Numbered from the stretch's first letter, positions 42,555-52,842 are shown. The stretch is 64,000 nucleotides of DNA from Paraphaeosphaeria minitans (GCA_015832175.1 WJXW01000004.1:3286001-3350000), one strand, 5' to 3'. Numbers and translations are program-made. Notes: generated by a model not told the origin, from the sequence alone.

Positions 42555-43345
42555 ATGATGTCTGTACGATCATTCCTTTCCATCGCGCTCGTACTCCCAC
42601 TTGCGCTATCCCACCATCACCGCATCCGCTCGGACTCCAGTACGCTGGCCCAGGCGCCTCTCGCCATCAATGGCATCCCGCCTTCCACCCGCGCTCACTG
42701 GATGCGCAAAGCGAACAAAGCACTGCAAGATGTCCACGGTGAGCCCTGTCCGTTCGGCGCATTTGGCACCGCCATCGTGAACCACACAGTACCCGGCCTC
42801 GGAGAGCTAGTCTGCATCGGCGCGAATTCGAACCGTCGAAAGGGCGATCCAACGCTGCACGGTAAGATGACCAGCATTCATAGTTTTTGTTTTTGTGTTG
42901 TGTAAGCAGTACCCAAGCTCACATGATACGCCGAGTTGAAGGCGAAATCGCTGCTATTCAAAACTGCACTGCCGTCCTCACGTCCCCTTCGGGACCGTAC
43001 AATCTCAGCACCAGCGCGGCGCTCGCGGCCTTCTCCCAACTCTCGCTCTACACGAACGCGGAGTCATGCCCCATGTGCGCGTCTGCGATCCGCTGGGCAG
43101 GCTTTAAAGAGTACATCTACGGCACCAGCATCGACACGCTGGTCGAGAAGGGGTGGGGCCAGATCCGGATTAGTTCGATGGAGGTGTTCAGGGAGAGTTT
43201 TGACCTGGGGACAGCGACGAGGTTGATCGGTGAGGTGCTGACGAACGAGACGGATGTGTATTTTGGGTGGCAGTATGATTTGGAGGCGGAGTGTCCGGAG
43301 GGGTGTAGGAGGGTGGGAAGCAGCTGTAAGGCGGGGGGTAGGTAG
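42555..43345 (+). CDS. Secreted cytidine/dCMP-deaminase-fold protein
   Basis: Exons are 42555-42861 and 42942-43345 (80-bp intron), giving 236 residues. MMSVRSFLSIALVLPLALS is a signal peptide, which is unusual for this enzyme fold. The zinc site is present: LHGEIAAI (His and catalytic Glu) and SCPMCASAIRW (the two Cys ligands, PCxxC-type). The closest architecture is the guanine/cytosine deaminase-like group. The substrate is unknown, but a nucleobase or nucleoside outside the cell is plausible. A Cys-containing C-terminal tail (ECPEGCRRVGSSCKAGGR) ends the protein. The intron ends in two possible acceptors six bases apart (GAG at 42933-42935, AAG at 42939-42941). The AAG choice restores the His-Gly-Glu motif. 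Confidence 0.82.
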
Positions 43346-44042
43346 GCACAAGTGTTATCCGGTGTGCTTGGAATGGATGTCTCCATCCAGGATTCCACGT
43401 CCACTTGCTGCAGGCATACCGTACCATGTCCTGTCCCACAGGCGCGAACTGATGGGCTCTGCCGTACGATATTACGTCGGGGGAGGCATCTGAAAGATGG
43501 ATCTTGGCATAGCAGATACCTACCTACCGCTTCGGCCTTCAGCATCGCCATATCTGTAAAATCGTGCGTAAGTGTCTGCATCTATCCCGTCTATCCTGAT
43601 CCTGTTTCGACTTCTTTATTTCTTCGAACGGCAAGACGCCTCCGATCGGTGCCATGTGATTGCTGGTCCGTACGATGTGGTCATAAGAGTCGATTTGCAA
43701 TTGCTGTTGAGCACGGTGTGAAAGAGAGGGAGAGGGCTAGGCTACTACACGAAAATCGATAAACGACATCCGCGCGCATCGCAACAGGCGAAAACGCCCT
43801 TATGGCCCTTATGAGGATTGTTCGCGATGGAGATGTTTGAACAGCAGATCACACTGCAACCGCGGTTGGCTGGGAGCTGGGAGCGATGAGACGAGGTCGG
43901 AGGCGCGAGATGTAACGCCGACGATGCGCCATTCACTGGAACTGAGTCCTAGCTCCCACCCCGCCTCTTATCAAACAGTAGCCGTGCTTGCGCCTCCTGT
44001 ACCGCTATTCATCACCCTCACATTCACCGCGTCGCATCCAGC
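43346..44042. other. Intergenic region
   Basis: Short spacer between two plus-strand genes. It contains a TACCTACC motif near 43519. No gene is supported. Confidence 0.5.
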
Positions 44043-45521
44043 ATGGCTTCGGATGACAACGACCCCCGCGGCAATCGCAGCCGCAGCAGCAACCGCGATC
44101 GCGACCAGTTCGACGAGCACAACCCATTCATCGCCTTCCGCCGCTTCGCCGACTCGCAGGCGTCGTCGCTTTTGAACACCGTCTTCACGCTGCCTGCGAC
44201 CATCGCCAACTACAAAAACGTCCACGTCGCACGCGAACACTGCCTCTTCGGCCGCGCAGACAAAGCCAAATGCGACCATCTCCACCAGCTTGAGGAAGAA
44301 ACGGCGAAGGTGATGGCAGAATGCCGCGAGCTCTATCGTGCCGGGAACGTCGAGCAGGCATTGGGCATGGGCGAAACTTTGTTGCAGCTCAACTACGCTG
44401 CCGACGAGCTCCGAAGACAGATCGTGGACGGCGGCCGGGGAAGCAGCCTCACCGAGACTCGGGCAGGTCTTGTCTCCGAATCACGCGACGGCAACAGCAG
44501 GAAACAGCTGGCAGAGCGCGTGGCCAACGAAAAGGGACAGCAATGGGGCTGGTCATGGGACTGGGGCTTCCCTAAGCCATTCGATGCCGATGAGGATATC
44601 GCGGACCGTCACGACCGGTGCCGTCAATGGCGCCGACGACGAGAAGAGTCCATGTTTACGAACACGCAAGAAGATGACCACCGCGATGCAGCAGACGACC
44701 GCTCCATGTCTTCCGAACAACAGAGCTGGGTGGAACAGCAGCAACGTTTCCTGCATCAGCTGGACGAGGCGCTCCTTCCTATATTCCAAGAACTATTCCG
44801 TCGCGAGAGTGCTGAGACTGAAGACGTGTATGACATGGCTGGGAACTCTAATGTTGCTGCAGAGCTGGTGCGTGTTGGTATACCCAGAGATGCCTTTGAG
44901 GACCTCCTTCGTTCTCAAAGCGGCCATCCTCTGATTCCTCGAGAGAAGTTAGGCCAATCCGACCACTTGCTGCACGACAGCTGGTCCCGTCGTTTCTTCG
45001 ACCAGACAGACCGGGATTTCGTTGGCCTACCACCCAAGAATGAGTACCCCCGGGTTCCATGGGAGGGCGAGCAAACAGCCGAGGAGCCAAGCTATGAGTA
45101 CGCTCATGATCACGAGGACCAACACGACGAGCCTCCAAGTCCCAAGACCAAGCAAGGTGGCTGGTCCAGCGGTATGCCGGAAACAGAAATGGAAGCTTAC
45201 GAACGTTTACTCGGTCATGTACCTTCCTTCGGATCCGACGCCCAAACAGAGGGTCGCCCCTCTGTACTCTCGACCCTTACCACCACTGAGCGCACGGTAC
45301 ATCCAGATGGTACAGTCACCACAAAGGTTGTACTTAAGAAGCGCTTCAACGATGGCCGAGAAGAAAGCTCCGAGACTGTCCACACAGAACGTGGACAAGA
45401 CCCCGTGGGGGAAGGGACTGACCATCCATCGAGGATGTGGGAAGCTGTTACTCAGCAGAAACAACAGGAACATCCTCGCAAGAACGACAACAAGAAGGCT
45501 GGCTGGTTCTGGTCGAGTTGA
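44043..45521 (+). CDS. Conserved-looking fungal protein of unknown function (492 residues)
   Basis: A single exon. The N-terminus has a polar Asp/Asn/Arg region, then NPFIAFRRFADSQASSLLNT with a short hydrophobic helix around LLNTVFTLPATIANY. Central parts contain CREL-rich helices, a WGWSWDWGFPKPF aromatic block and Asp/His/Glu-rich linkers. The C-terminus is KKAGWFWSS. The NPFIAFRRFAD block looks like a motif shared by uncharacterised ascomycete proteins, but I cannot name a family. Repeated acidic and Gln-rich segments suggest largely disordered structure. Function is not assigned. Confidence 0.8.
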   Translation: MASDDNDPRGNRSRSSNRDRDQFDEHNPFIAFRRFADSQASSLLNTVFTLPATIANYKNVHVAREHCLFGRADKAKCDHLHQLEEETAKVMAECRELYRAGNVEQALGMGETLLQLNYAADELRRQIVDGGRGSSLTETRAGLVSESRDGNSRKQLAERVANEKGQQWGWSWDWGFPKPFDADEDIADRHDRCRQWRRRREESMFTNTQEDDHRDAADDRSMSSEQQSWVEQQQRFLHQLDEALLPIFQELFRRESAETEDVYDMAGNSNVAAELVRVGIPRDAFEDLLRSQSGHPLIPREKLGQSDHLLHDSWSRRFFDQTDRDFVGLPPKNEYPRVPWEGEQTAEEPSYEYAHDHEDQHDEPPSPKTKQGGWSSGMPETEMEAYERLLGHVPSFGSDAQTEGRPSVLSTLTTTERTVHPDGTVTTKVVLKKRFNDGREESSETVHTERGQDPVGEGTDHPSRMWEAVTQQKQQEHPRKNDNKKAGWFWSS

Positions 45522-46347
45522 GTTCTATGACTATCTATGAGACATGATTTGGCGCATCTGGTTGTATATTGGGATATAATTGGATGCAAGTGTATGTAAG
45601 GGAAACTCCGGCAAGGCGATATCCACTCTTAATTTTTCCTTGTTTTCGGGTCGGCGTACTCCTCTCAATTGACCTCAATTGTATCATGTATCATGGGCAT
45701 TGAAAACATTCGAATCGCAGACTAAGATTTCTCATGTTGATATAGTGCTTCCCCGATATGCTGCAACATTTCTCAATTTGACCTGGATTAGTCGCGAAGG
45801 TCAGGCCACAACCCGGTCTGATGCAATAATTGCCAACTCTCAATACATCGGATCGTCGCAACCAGGCGACCACGATCAACTGCCGCATATGCTGGCCCCA
45901 TGTCTCCACAATAACAGTGCGGGGGATGCACGTGCGCGCGCCCACATCTGTGTTCGCGTTCCTCCAGTGTGAAAGAGTTGGACTTTATCCTTCCAGCCGG
46001 GGCGCACGCAGATTAACTTGCAATAACTCGAACCCACAAGACGACCAGAGACAATGCGTTCCAACACATAATGCCTGGTTTGCGGACAATTTACGGCACT
46101 GCGCACTCAAACTTTCGATCATTTATTCCTCGCCAATAAGACAGCACTCCACGTCGATGAAGACAAGGGCCTCGCATGTCTCCATGGCCCAGTCGCCATC
46201 TACGCATGATTAATCCTGTAATGAAACTCAAATCCTACTCGTCATGAGTCTATGCTTGATGGAGCAGCATGTCTACATAAACACTCTCCGCCCGCAACAA
46301 CCAAGTATAGCGACCCACTCACGCAACTGTACACAAACATCGTCACC
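45522..46347. other. Intergenic region
   Basis: Spacer between two plus-strand genes. No coding sequence is supported. Confidence 0.5.
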
Positions 46348-46981
46348 ATGCTCACCACTTCCGTGCTCACGCTCGCACTCTCCACTATGGGCCTCGCCCA
46401 GGCCGTGGTACCTGCGGGGTACAACAAAGTCTACCTGCAAACTATGGTTGACACCAAGTTTGTCGTGCAGGCAAAGGCAACGACAACCGGAAGCACTGTT
46501 GTCGTGTAAGTGAAAAAGCTCACGCCTGTTCACGCCATCTTAGCTAATACATATTCAAGTAACACTGTCAACAACAAAGCAGACCAGCACTGGCTGCTCA
46601 CTTCCAACACCTCCAAGATTTACCTGGCAAACAGCGACCCGCCAACTCTGTGCCTTGACGCCGGCGCAAAGAGTATGTCCCACCTCCCTCCTACTTCATC
46701 ATTCGGCTAACTAACCGGCCCACACAGCCGCCTGGAAAGACATGGCCAACGTCTACGTCAACACTTGCTCCGACACCGCGCCTGGGCAGAATTGGACTGT
46801 AATGGCGGACGGTCGCATCGCTGTGACGGGGTCGAGCCCTGCCGAGTGTCTGGATCTGCAGTATATGCGCGCGACGGCGAATAATCCTGTGGGGCTGTAT
46901 CAGTGTGCTGGGCTGAATAATTCGGGGGCGAAGGATAAGGGGATTAACTGGCCGCAGAAGAATGTTACTACAACGCCGTGA
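46348..46981 (+). CDS. Secreted ricin-B-lectin-like (beta-trefoil) protein
   Basis: Exons are 46348-46505, 46560-46672 and 46728-46981, giving 174 residues. MLTTSVLTLALSTMGLAQA is a signal peptide. The mature protein contains CLDAGAK, GQNWTV (a Q-x-W motif of ricin-B lectins), CLDLQYM and a second half with YQCAG. This fits a beta-trefoil with carbohydrate-binding potential, although only one QxW is clear. It is a single lectin domain without a catalytic partner. The first intron uses an AAG acceptor (46557-46559); the upstream TTAG would give an immediate stop. An extracellular sugar-binding role is inferred. Confidence 0.75.
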
Positions 46982-47093
46982 GTGGGAGGGGAACAGAGTT
47001 GTGACACCATAGCAACTGCACGCAGATTCCAATGTTTTCCGTTGTCGACCTTGGTCAATGTCTTCATTTTCCTCCCACCCATCTGCCCGGTCA

Positions 47094-48668
47094 TTACACA
47101 GAACATCGCCGCCTCTCATACTGTGACACCGGTCGCGACAAAGATTCACTTGGCGTCCTAATCTCGACGTCCTCCGCTCCGCCTATCTTCTCCAACTTCT
47201 CCCTCAGTTGCAGCAGGCTCGCCTCCTTCTCCTCGATCTCCGTGCGTATCTCGTGCGCATTCGCCAACGGACCCTTTAAAACATGATAGACAGTGGACGC
47301 CAACAAAACTACGGCGACAGAAACCAACGGCGCCCACTGCCCAACCTGGCTGATCGACTCGTTCGCAGAACCGTCATTGCGTATGTACCACTCGATCCAG
47401 CATATGAACGCTACCACTATGCACGGCGATAGCAGGAACACTGCAACGAGGACGATGAGTGAATTGATGTCAATCAACAGCCGCAGCACGGGCACCAAGT
47501 CATGCAGTGTCGGCCACTCCTCTCCCCCCCTGACCTCCCGTCTTATGCGCAACGGCATCCTCGCAATCCCTCGTAGCGTGACCCAAGCCCTCCCTCCATC
47601 TGCCTTCAGCTGCCTCCACACAAGCCCCTTCTTCCTCCACAGGTGATGCGGTTCGTGAATCGTAGCCCTCAACTCTCTGCTCCCCAACCTCAGCACACTC
47701 ACCAGATACAGGAAAATCTGCGCCAGCGAAAATCCCCATACCGCGATGTAAATCAGCAGCGCAAGAAGATCGTCGCCCTGGTGCCGCGCGGGATTGTGCA
47801 GCTTCGCGAACTTGGTGTGCGGGGTCGAAACGACGCTCTTCAGCGCCGTCCGCTGCCGGATCACCTGCGACGTGTTCCAGCACGGGTAGAAGCAGTTGTT
47901 GCTGAGCTCCTGCCACGTCGTCTGCGGGTGCTCGAAGATGCCCGCTATTGTCGCGTTCCAGCTGCCCTGCCAGTACTTTGGGTCCCATCCGTCGCTGAGT
48001 TGGGCATCCGGGTCCAGCACGCCCGCGAAGCAGAAGCGGTACTGGGGCGCTGCGAGGTTCGTGGAGGACCAGGCGAGTAAAGCGCAGACGGAGGCTGCCA
48101 GCATGGTGATGTTCCAGAGGAGGATCATGTAGCGGATGATGAGCGAGGAGCGCATGGTGCGGGACCAGATTTGTAAGGGGAGCCCGACGAGGCAGGCGGT
48201 CACCACGATAGCAGTGATGGGGTCGATGTCCAGTTCCACGGCGTCGGGCTGCACAGTGACGGTGGTGGTGTTAGTGACGAGGGCATTGACGGCGTTCGGG
48301 CCGGTGGTCCAGTTGGAGGTCGATGACATGTAGGGGATCGTGACGTTCTGCGGATCCTGGATGTATGGCTGATTTGATATAATGATGAAGCCATTGATGG
48401 CGGCGCAGGCTGCGTAGGCGACGACTGCGCCGAAGAAGACGTGGGAGAGCCAGCGGATGCGGATTGAGCAGAAGGTTACGACAACGAGCACGTAGAAGAG
48501 GTATCTGCTTGCGGGAGCGTATATGTCGCTGATGGGGTAGGCGCACATAACATCTTGTGCAACCAAGGTGAAGGTCTCTGGGGGGAATGTCGCATTGAAA
48601 GTGTCTCCTGAGTCACCCTGGTAGGATAGGGTCTCTACGGCTCCAGGGAAAGTCGTCGGGGTTGCCAT
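47094..48668 (-). CDS. Seven-helix integral membrane protein of unknown function
   Basis: Single exon, 524 residues, started at the ATG at 48668; the frame upstream contains no other ATG. Hydrophobic segments lie at about residues 56-70, 76-97, 151-167, 180-200, 300-327, 403-427 and 445-463. The extracellular-looking loops carry several N-glycosylation sites (NATF, NWT, NTT, NAT). The large loop between helices 4 and 5 has paired Cys residues. A cytoplasmic coiled-coil-like segment (IRTEIEEKEASLLQLREKLE) precedes the C-terminus. No transporter or receptor signature is recognised. It converges on the lectin gene, with 112 bp between their stop codons. Confidence 0.8.
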   Translation of the reverse strand: MATPTTFPGAVETLSYQGDSGDTFNATFPPETFTLVAQDVMCAYPISDIYAPASRYLFYVLVVVTFCSIRIRWLSHVFFGAVVAYAACAAINGFIIISNQPYIQDPQNVTIPYMSSTSNWTTGPNAVNALVTNTTTVTVQPDAVELDIDPITAIVVTACLVGLPLQIWSRTMRSSLIIRYMILLWNITMLAASVCALLAWSSTNLAAPQYRFCFAGVLDPDAQLSDGWDPKYWQGSWNATIAGIFEHPQTTWQELSNNCFYPCWNTSQVIRQRTALKSVVSTPHTKFAKLHNPARHQGDDLLALLIYIAVWGFSLAQIFLYLVSVLRLGSRELRATIHEPHHLWRKKGLVWRQLKADGGRAWVTLRGIARMPLRIRREVRGGEEWPTLHDLVPVLRLLIDINSLIVLVAVFLLSPCIVVAFICWIEWYIRNDGSANESISQVGQWAPLVSVAVVLLASTVYHVLKGPLANAHEIRTEIEEKEASLLQLREKLEKIGGAEDVEIRTPSESLSRPVSQYERRRCSV

Positions 48669-49262
48669 GATACTCTTTCGTTGTGGCTCAGCATGTTCTC
48701 TTTTCAATCAGGTGAGAAAGAGCAGAAGATGATTAAGAGATATAAAGACATTGGTACGGAGTCGTCTCCGAAAGTTTTTGGGTTTCCTAAACCAGCATAG
48801 AGTCGGTGGCGGGGTACCGAACATGGAAAGGTATACAAACTCTTCAGCTTCTAGCATTGATGATTTCTTTATTCTCTATCCAATTTTGAAGATTTCTAAA
48901 CACAACGGTAGACTAGACTGAGATTTATATCTCTGATGTTTTACTTTTTCTTTCGCAAGCCTATGGAGTCAACTATGTCAGCTGTAGTTTTTACTATGTA
49001 AAAGTGGGCTTTGTTTCGGAAAGACCGCAGGAAAGGTTCACCATGAGTCCTTTCACAATGAGATCGCTGTGCGCAGCCCCGCGGCCAGAGAATTCTTACT
49101 CACAGCGTTGAGTCGCTCCATCAGCCACGCCTCCACGGCCACCTGCGACCCTCTCATCATCTTATTTCTCCCTAATCACGATTACATCACCTTCAAGCCT
49201 GCCCTTGCTCTTGAAGCCTTTTTCCACATCAGCATGCTATCCACCACGTGATTCAGGCTACT
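48669..49262. other. AT-rich spacer with possible element relic
   Basis: No gene is supported. Bases 48830-49010 are AT-rich and appear to be a decayed relative of the inverted-repeat element at 617-969. Confidence 0.45.
48800..49025. mobile_element. Possible diverged relative of the 617-969 inverted-repeat element
   Basis: GAGTCGGTGGCGGGGTA at 48800-48816 matches the 17-bp terminal repeat of the first element at 15 positions. The right side, read on the minus strand (AAAGCCCACTTTTACATAG onward), resembles that element's left subterminal AAAGAGGCCCATTTTTACATA. The right terminal repeat itself is not recognisable. Assignment rests on visual alignment only. Confidence 0.3.
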
Positions 49263-50052
49263 TCACAACTGCGGGTCAGCGAGATACGCTTTAGTGTACA
49301 CGTCGTTGCTGATGACATCCCACGTTACTTGTTATGTATTCCACCTTCGAACGCTCTGTCTGCCGTTCCAAACACAAGGGGTCCAATTCGATACTGGTGT
49401 CATCGCAGATAAGCTGGAACACACTCAAGGGCAAACAAGTGTCTTACCTTGTCTGTATTCATAGCAGACTTGTCGAACCTCTTGTACGCTAGGCATATCA
49501 CATCACTATCGTATTTATCCAGCGCTCTCAGTGTGGCAATTTCATCGACCAAATCTATATGCAGGGGTGTAGCGAACACATCGAAGAGCTCCTTCATTTT
49601 CTTCCCGTCGAAGTCCTTAAGCTGACAGGACTTCACCCACGCGTCGAAAGATTCAAAACCCGGCGTGAACGCTCGGTACTGCTCGACAATCGCTTCCATG
49701 AGTCCTGCGACGCTTCTGGTCTTCTCAATCTCGAAGAAGAATTGCTCCTCTTCTGTATCGTGGTGGTGGTGCATATACTCACACCAGCATTGGCAATAAG
49801 CCAGGAAATTACAGAAAGTGGAGATTTCTGAAGCAGTTATGTGGATGGCTTGGGATTTAAATGCTGTTCAGGCCACGAATCAAGTCGTTGTGGGCGAGCG
49901 CCATCTGAGTAGCAACGTAGTATGCTGAGTGGGAGGTCTACTTCGATTCTTCAGGGAAGTTCAAACTTGTACGTTAGTGAAGCACACACGTCTTCGGAGA
50001 ATGGAAGAGTTGCAATGAGTGGAAAGGGCTGATCCGCCAATTGAGAAGACAT
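49263..50052 (-). pseudogene. Hemerythrin-like (HHE) protein gene broken by two frameshifts
   Basis: Exons read 49990-50052, 49448-49937 and 49263-49393. The first intron has the branch-point-like CTAAC, and the second ends in CACCAG. The product is a non-heme iron hemerythrin-like fold: N-terminal MSSQLADQPFPLIATLP, then YVATQMALAHNDLIRGLNSI, FCNFLAYCQCWCEY, HHHHDTEEEQFFFEIE and KYRIGPLVFGTADRAFEGG, ending in WDVISNDVYTKAYLADPQL. Two lesions break the frame. After NSI an in-frame TAA at 49857-49859 is met, and the family sequence resumes one base later (two bases missing). At 49326-49327 two extra bases (one missing) separate HNK from TWDV. Everything else is well conserved, so the loss is recent or these are sequence errors. 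Confidence 0.7.
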
Positions 50053-50839
50053 GTTGCACGAGTTCTAGATCGGTAATTCGAATTTCCGAGGCGCAAGGTT
50101 GCGATGAATATTATCCAGCAGGATTCGTGTTTATATTTGAAAAAATAGATGAAAATTATCTGACCTTGAACGCAGTTTGCGAAGAAGCTTGATTAAAATG
50201 ATCTTGCCCACAGACGTTGCGAGCAGATACAATCGGTACTTATGGTAGGTCAGACTGATGATATTCTGACTCTGTCGGATCCTTATAACACCATTGAATT
50301 ACGCCCCGTAAAGAATGTAGTAGGTAGAGTCCTTCTAACTGAATGTTGTTCTGACATCGGTCAGCACATGCAGTCGGCGCAACTACCTGTAGTATATTCC
50401 AAGCCTATTATGCAAACGTGTAACTGTGCTAAAGACACACCAAAGAATGCTCCAATCGGAGGTCTGCGATGAGTTGCACCGACCCCGATCTATTAGGGAC
50501 AATTCACTGTGATTGGTGCATGGGCTGACAAAGGCACTTTTGGAGTGATCGAACTTCCTACACCTTGCCGCTTTCCGTTACCTACCGGTAATCGCCATTG
50601 AAGCCGCGGGACAACTTGGTCCCGATGCAGCAACCCATTTTGAAAGACGCACCGAATCTACCTGGGTAGGAATGACATATCTAGATGCTTTTTGAACATA
50701 AACGTGTTCTTCATTCCAACACGTTCAAATCAACACTTCTCATCGCACTACACACTGCCCATTCGCAAATAGTTTTCTCAGAATTGATTACACTTATTCA
50801 ACGAACGATCACCACACGACCACAATAACCACAGCTTAT
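50053..50839. other. Intergenic region
   Basis: An AT-rich patch near 50100-50190 and a 76-codon frame at 50242-50472 without features are seen. No gene is supported. Confidence 0.5.
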
Positions 50840-51657
50840 ATGAAGGTCCTCCTCATCGAAGCAACCGGAAACGTGGGCCTTCGGCTCGTTTCCGCTCTTC
50901 TCACACACGGTCACAATGTCGTTGCGCACGTACGATCTGCTCAAAAGCTTGAGTCTCTTCTCACAGAGTCCGTTCATCGCCAGCTATCCGTTATCGAAGG
51001 CAGCGCGTTAGACGCAAATTCAATAAGAACTGCCATATTGGATAAAAAGTGCGATGCCGTTGTCAACTCCGCCGGCCTTGCAGCAGTGGCTCTCTGGGGC
51101 AAGAGCGACCTTCCGCGAATCGTCGCCGCCGTTGTTGAAGGTGTGAGACAAGCTGGTGCTGAGCGGAAGAAGCCATTGAGAGTATGGTTTCTAGGTGGGA
51201 TGGGAGCATTGCATTTCCCAGGAGAGAGTTCTCTGTTATCCGACCAGTAAGTGAAACGGCGAACTTCCCACACAGCGACATCGAGGCTAACATCTACAGT
51301 GTTCCCATCTTGCGCGACCATTGCAAGAACTTGGCTTTACTCAAATCTCTTCCACCGAATACACTCGACTGGTCCATGCTCTGCCCAAGCAACATGGATC
51401 CAGAGTCCTCGAATTTCACTGTTCCTACGAAGAGCTCGCACACAAGACTGACGGCCAGTGCGCAGACACCACCTTTGTGGAAAGACTCATGGCTCAAGAA
51501 TATTCCGCTGATCGGGAAGATTATTGTCATTGCGATGAATATGAGTCGCTACGGCACCACTCTCGAGCAGAACGCGGACTTTATTGCCACTGATCTGGAA
51601 ACCCTAGACAGCCAGTACATTGGGACTCAAGTAGGAATCATCGACGCGTCGAAGTGA
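50840..51657 (+). CDS. NAD(P)-binding protein (atypical SDR, NmrA/YwnB-like)
   Basis: Exons are 50840-51246 and 51300-51657 (53-bp intron), giving 254 residues. MKVLLIEATGNVGLRLV is the Rossmann dinucleotide-binding turn (usually GATGNVG; the first Gly is Glu here). VVAHVRSAQKL, VIEGSALDANSI and CDAVVNSAGL follow. RVWFLGGMGAL is the strand preceding the active site of the atypical SDR group. TLDWSMLCPSNMDPES and YGTTLEQNADFIATDLE complete the fold. The intron removal is needed to pass the in-frame stop after SLLSD. It is a soluble oxidoreductase-like or regulatory NAD(P)-sensor protein; the substrate is unknown. It is intact although both neighbours are broken. Confidence 0.82.
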
Positions 51658-51803
51658 TTGAGTAAGTGCGAAAATTGTATGAGGACATGTACATGTAGAA
51701 GGTTTCATTGTTCGTGATAGACTACCTAATGTGTAATATTCAAGAATCCTTACCAAGCACCTTTTCCAGAAAGAACATAGACGTTGATTTTCTTTGCGCG
51801 GGG

Positions 51804-52454
51804 TCAGATGCAACTATTCTCTTCCTCTGAGACTGACGCGGGTGTTGATGTATTTTCGTCTTTTTCCAGCGAGGAGTCTCCTGCGACAGGCGCCGATGCA
51901 GCTTCACAGTCATCTCTGAAACTCTCTCTCGTGTCCTCTCGATCTTGGCTGTCGTCCGCACCACTAAAGATCCCCTCGCTCTTTTTTCTTGTCAGTGGAA
52001 TCTTGCATAATTCTGATAGTGTCTTCCTGGATAGACTTCATTGCCTTCTTGACCGCAATTTCGACCGCTTTATCGATGGCAGTTCGTATGGCTGGAGAAC
52101 CGCCGGTCGGATCGGCAGGATGAGAAGCAATCCCACCGGTTGTTCCTAGCAGAGTTTGTGAAATAGCAGGAGGAACGATTTCCCTAGAAGGGGATCCCCA
52201 CGCTCTTCCAGTCTGAGAAGAACCAACCCCATATCTTTTTGGATTGTAGCCTGGTGTGCCATCGTCATTCATCCTAGGCGTGTAAAGCTCTGAAGATAAT
52301 CTGGGCAGCTCAGTGCTTTGGGGCGGTGGCTGCGGTTGGGTTCGACCGGTGTGGGCAGAATGTCTAGATTCATTGCTCTTCTTGGACGTCCGGCGTTATC
52401 ACTCTTTGCTTCAGCTTCCTCTTTCATTAGGCCTGTGTAGAAACCTGTATCCAT
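51804..52454 (-). pseudogene. Hypothetical gene with apparent compensating frameshifts
   Basis: Starting at the ATG at 52454 (MDTGFYTGLMKEEAEAKSDN), the frame closes at 52269. A second frame, open from 52395 to 51964, contains HTGRTQPQPPPQSTELPRLS, then MNDDGTPGYNPKRYGVGSSQ and EIAVKKAMKSIQEDTIRIMQ. Near the A-run at about 51980-51990 the coding look returns to the first frame (GIFSGADDSQDREDTRESF) and ends at 51804. Composition (Ser/Asp/Glu-rich) is continuous across the joins, and no canonical intron connects them. The protein family is not recognised. It could be a pseudogene, a real short gene starting at MNDDG, or a sequence-quality problem. Confidence 0.4.
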
Positions 52455-52842
52455 AGAGTATTTGTGGTGGAGATACTGCGATCTCCGCGCGTTGATTTAT
52501 ATAGGTAGATTTTGCCGTTTGCGAAGCAAGCAAATTGGTTCATGATCGTATCAATTGGATTGATAAAAGCAAGCGAACAGAAAAACGGCAAGACAACCTT
52601 AGTGGAATTCCACGTGTACATACACATCGAACAAAACTCAAGAGAGGCTTCTCGTAGTTGTCAGTCCTTCATGCTGATAACATATGTACCTAGTAACTTT
52701 CACGAGCATTGTAGAGCCATATGGATGCGAAAGATGCTGCTGGAGTATGAATGGAAGTTATCAAGATACTATCAAAGAAGGGGAATCAATTACCAGTCTC
52801 TCTCGCGACAACTGCTAACGAACGTTTACAAGAGTTGCCCGA
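52455..52842. other. Intergenic region
   Basis: Short spacer between the chitinase stop codon and the start of the broken gene. No gene is supported. Confidence 0.5.

Noticed and set aside
50242..50472. 76-codon plus-strand frame
   Set aside because: No signal, domain or splice evidence, in an AT-rich decaying region.
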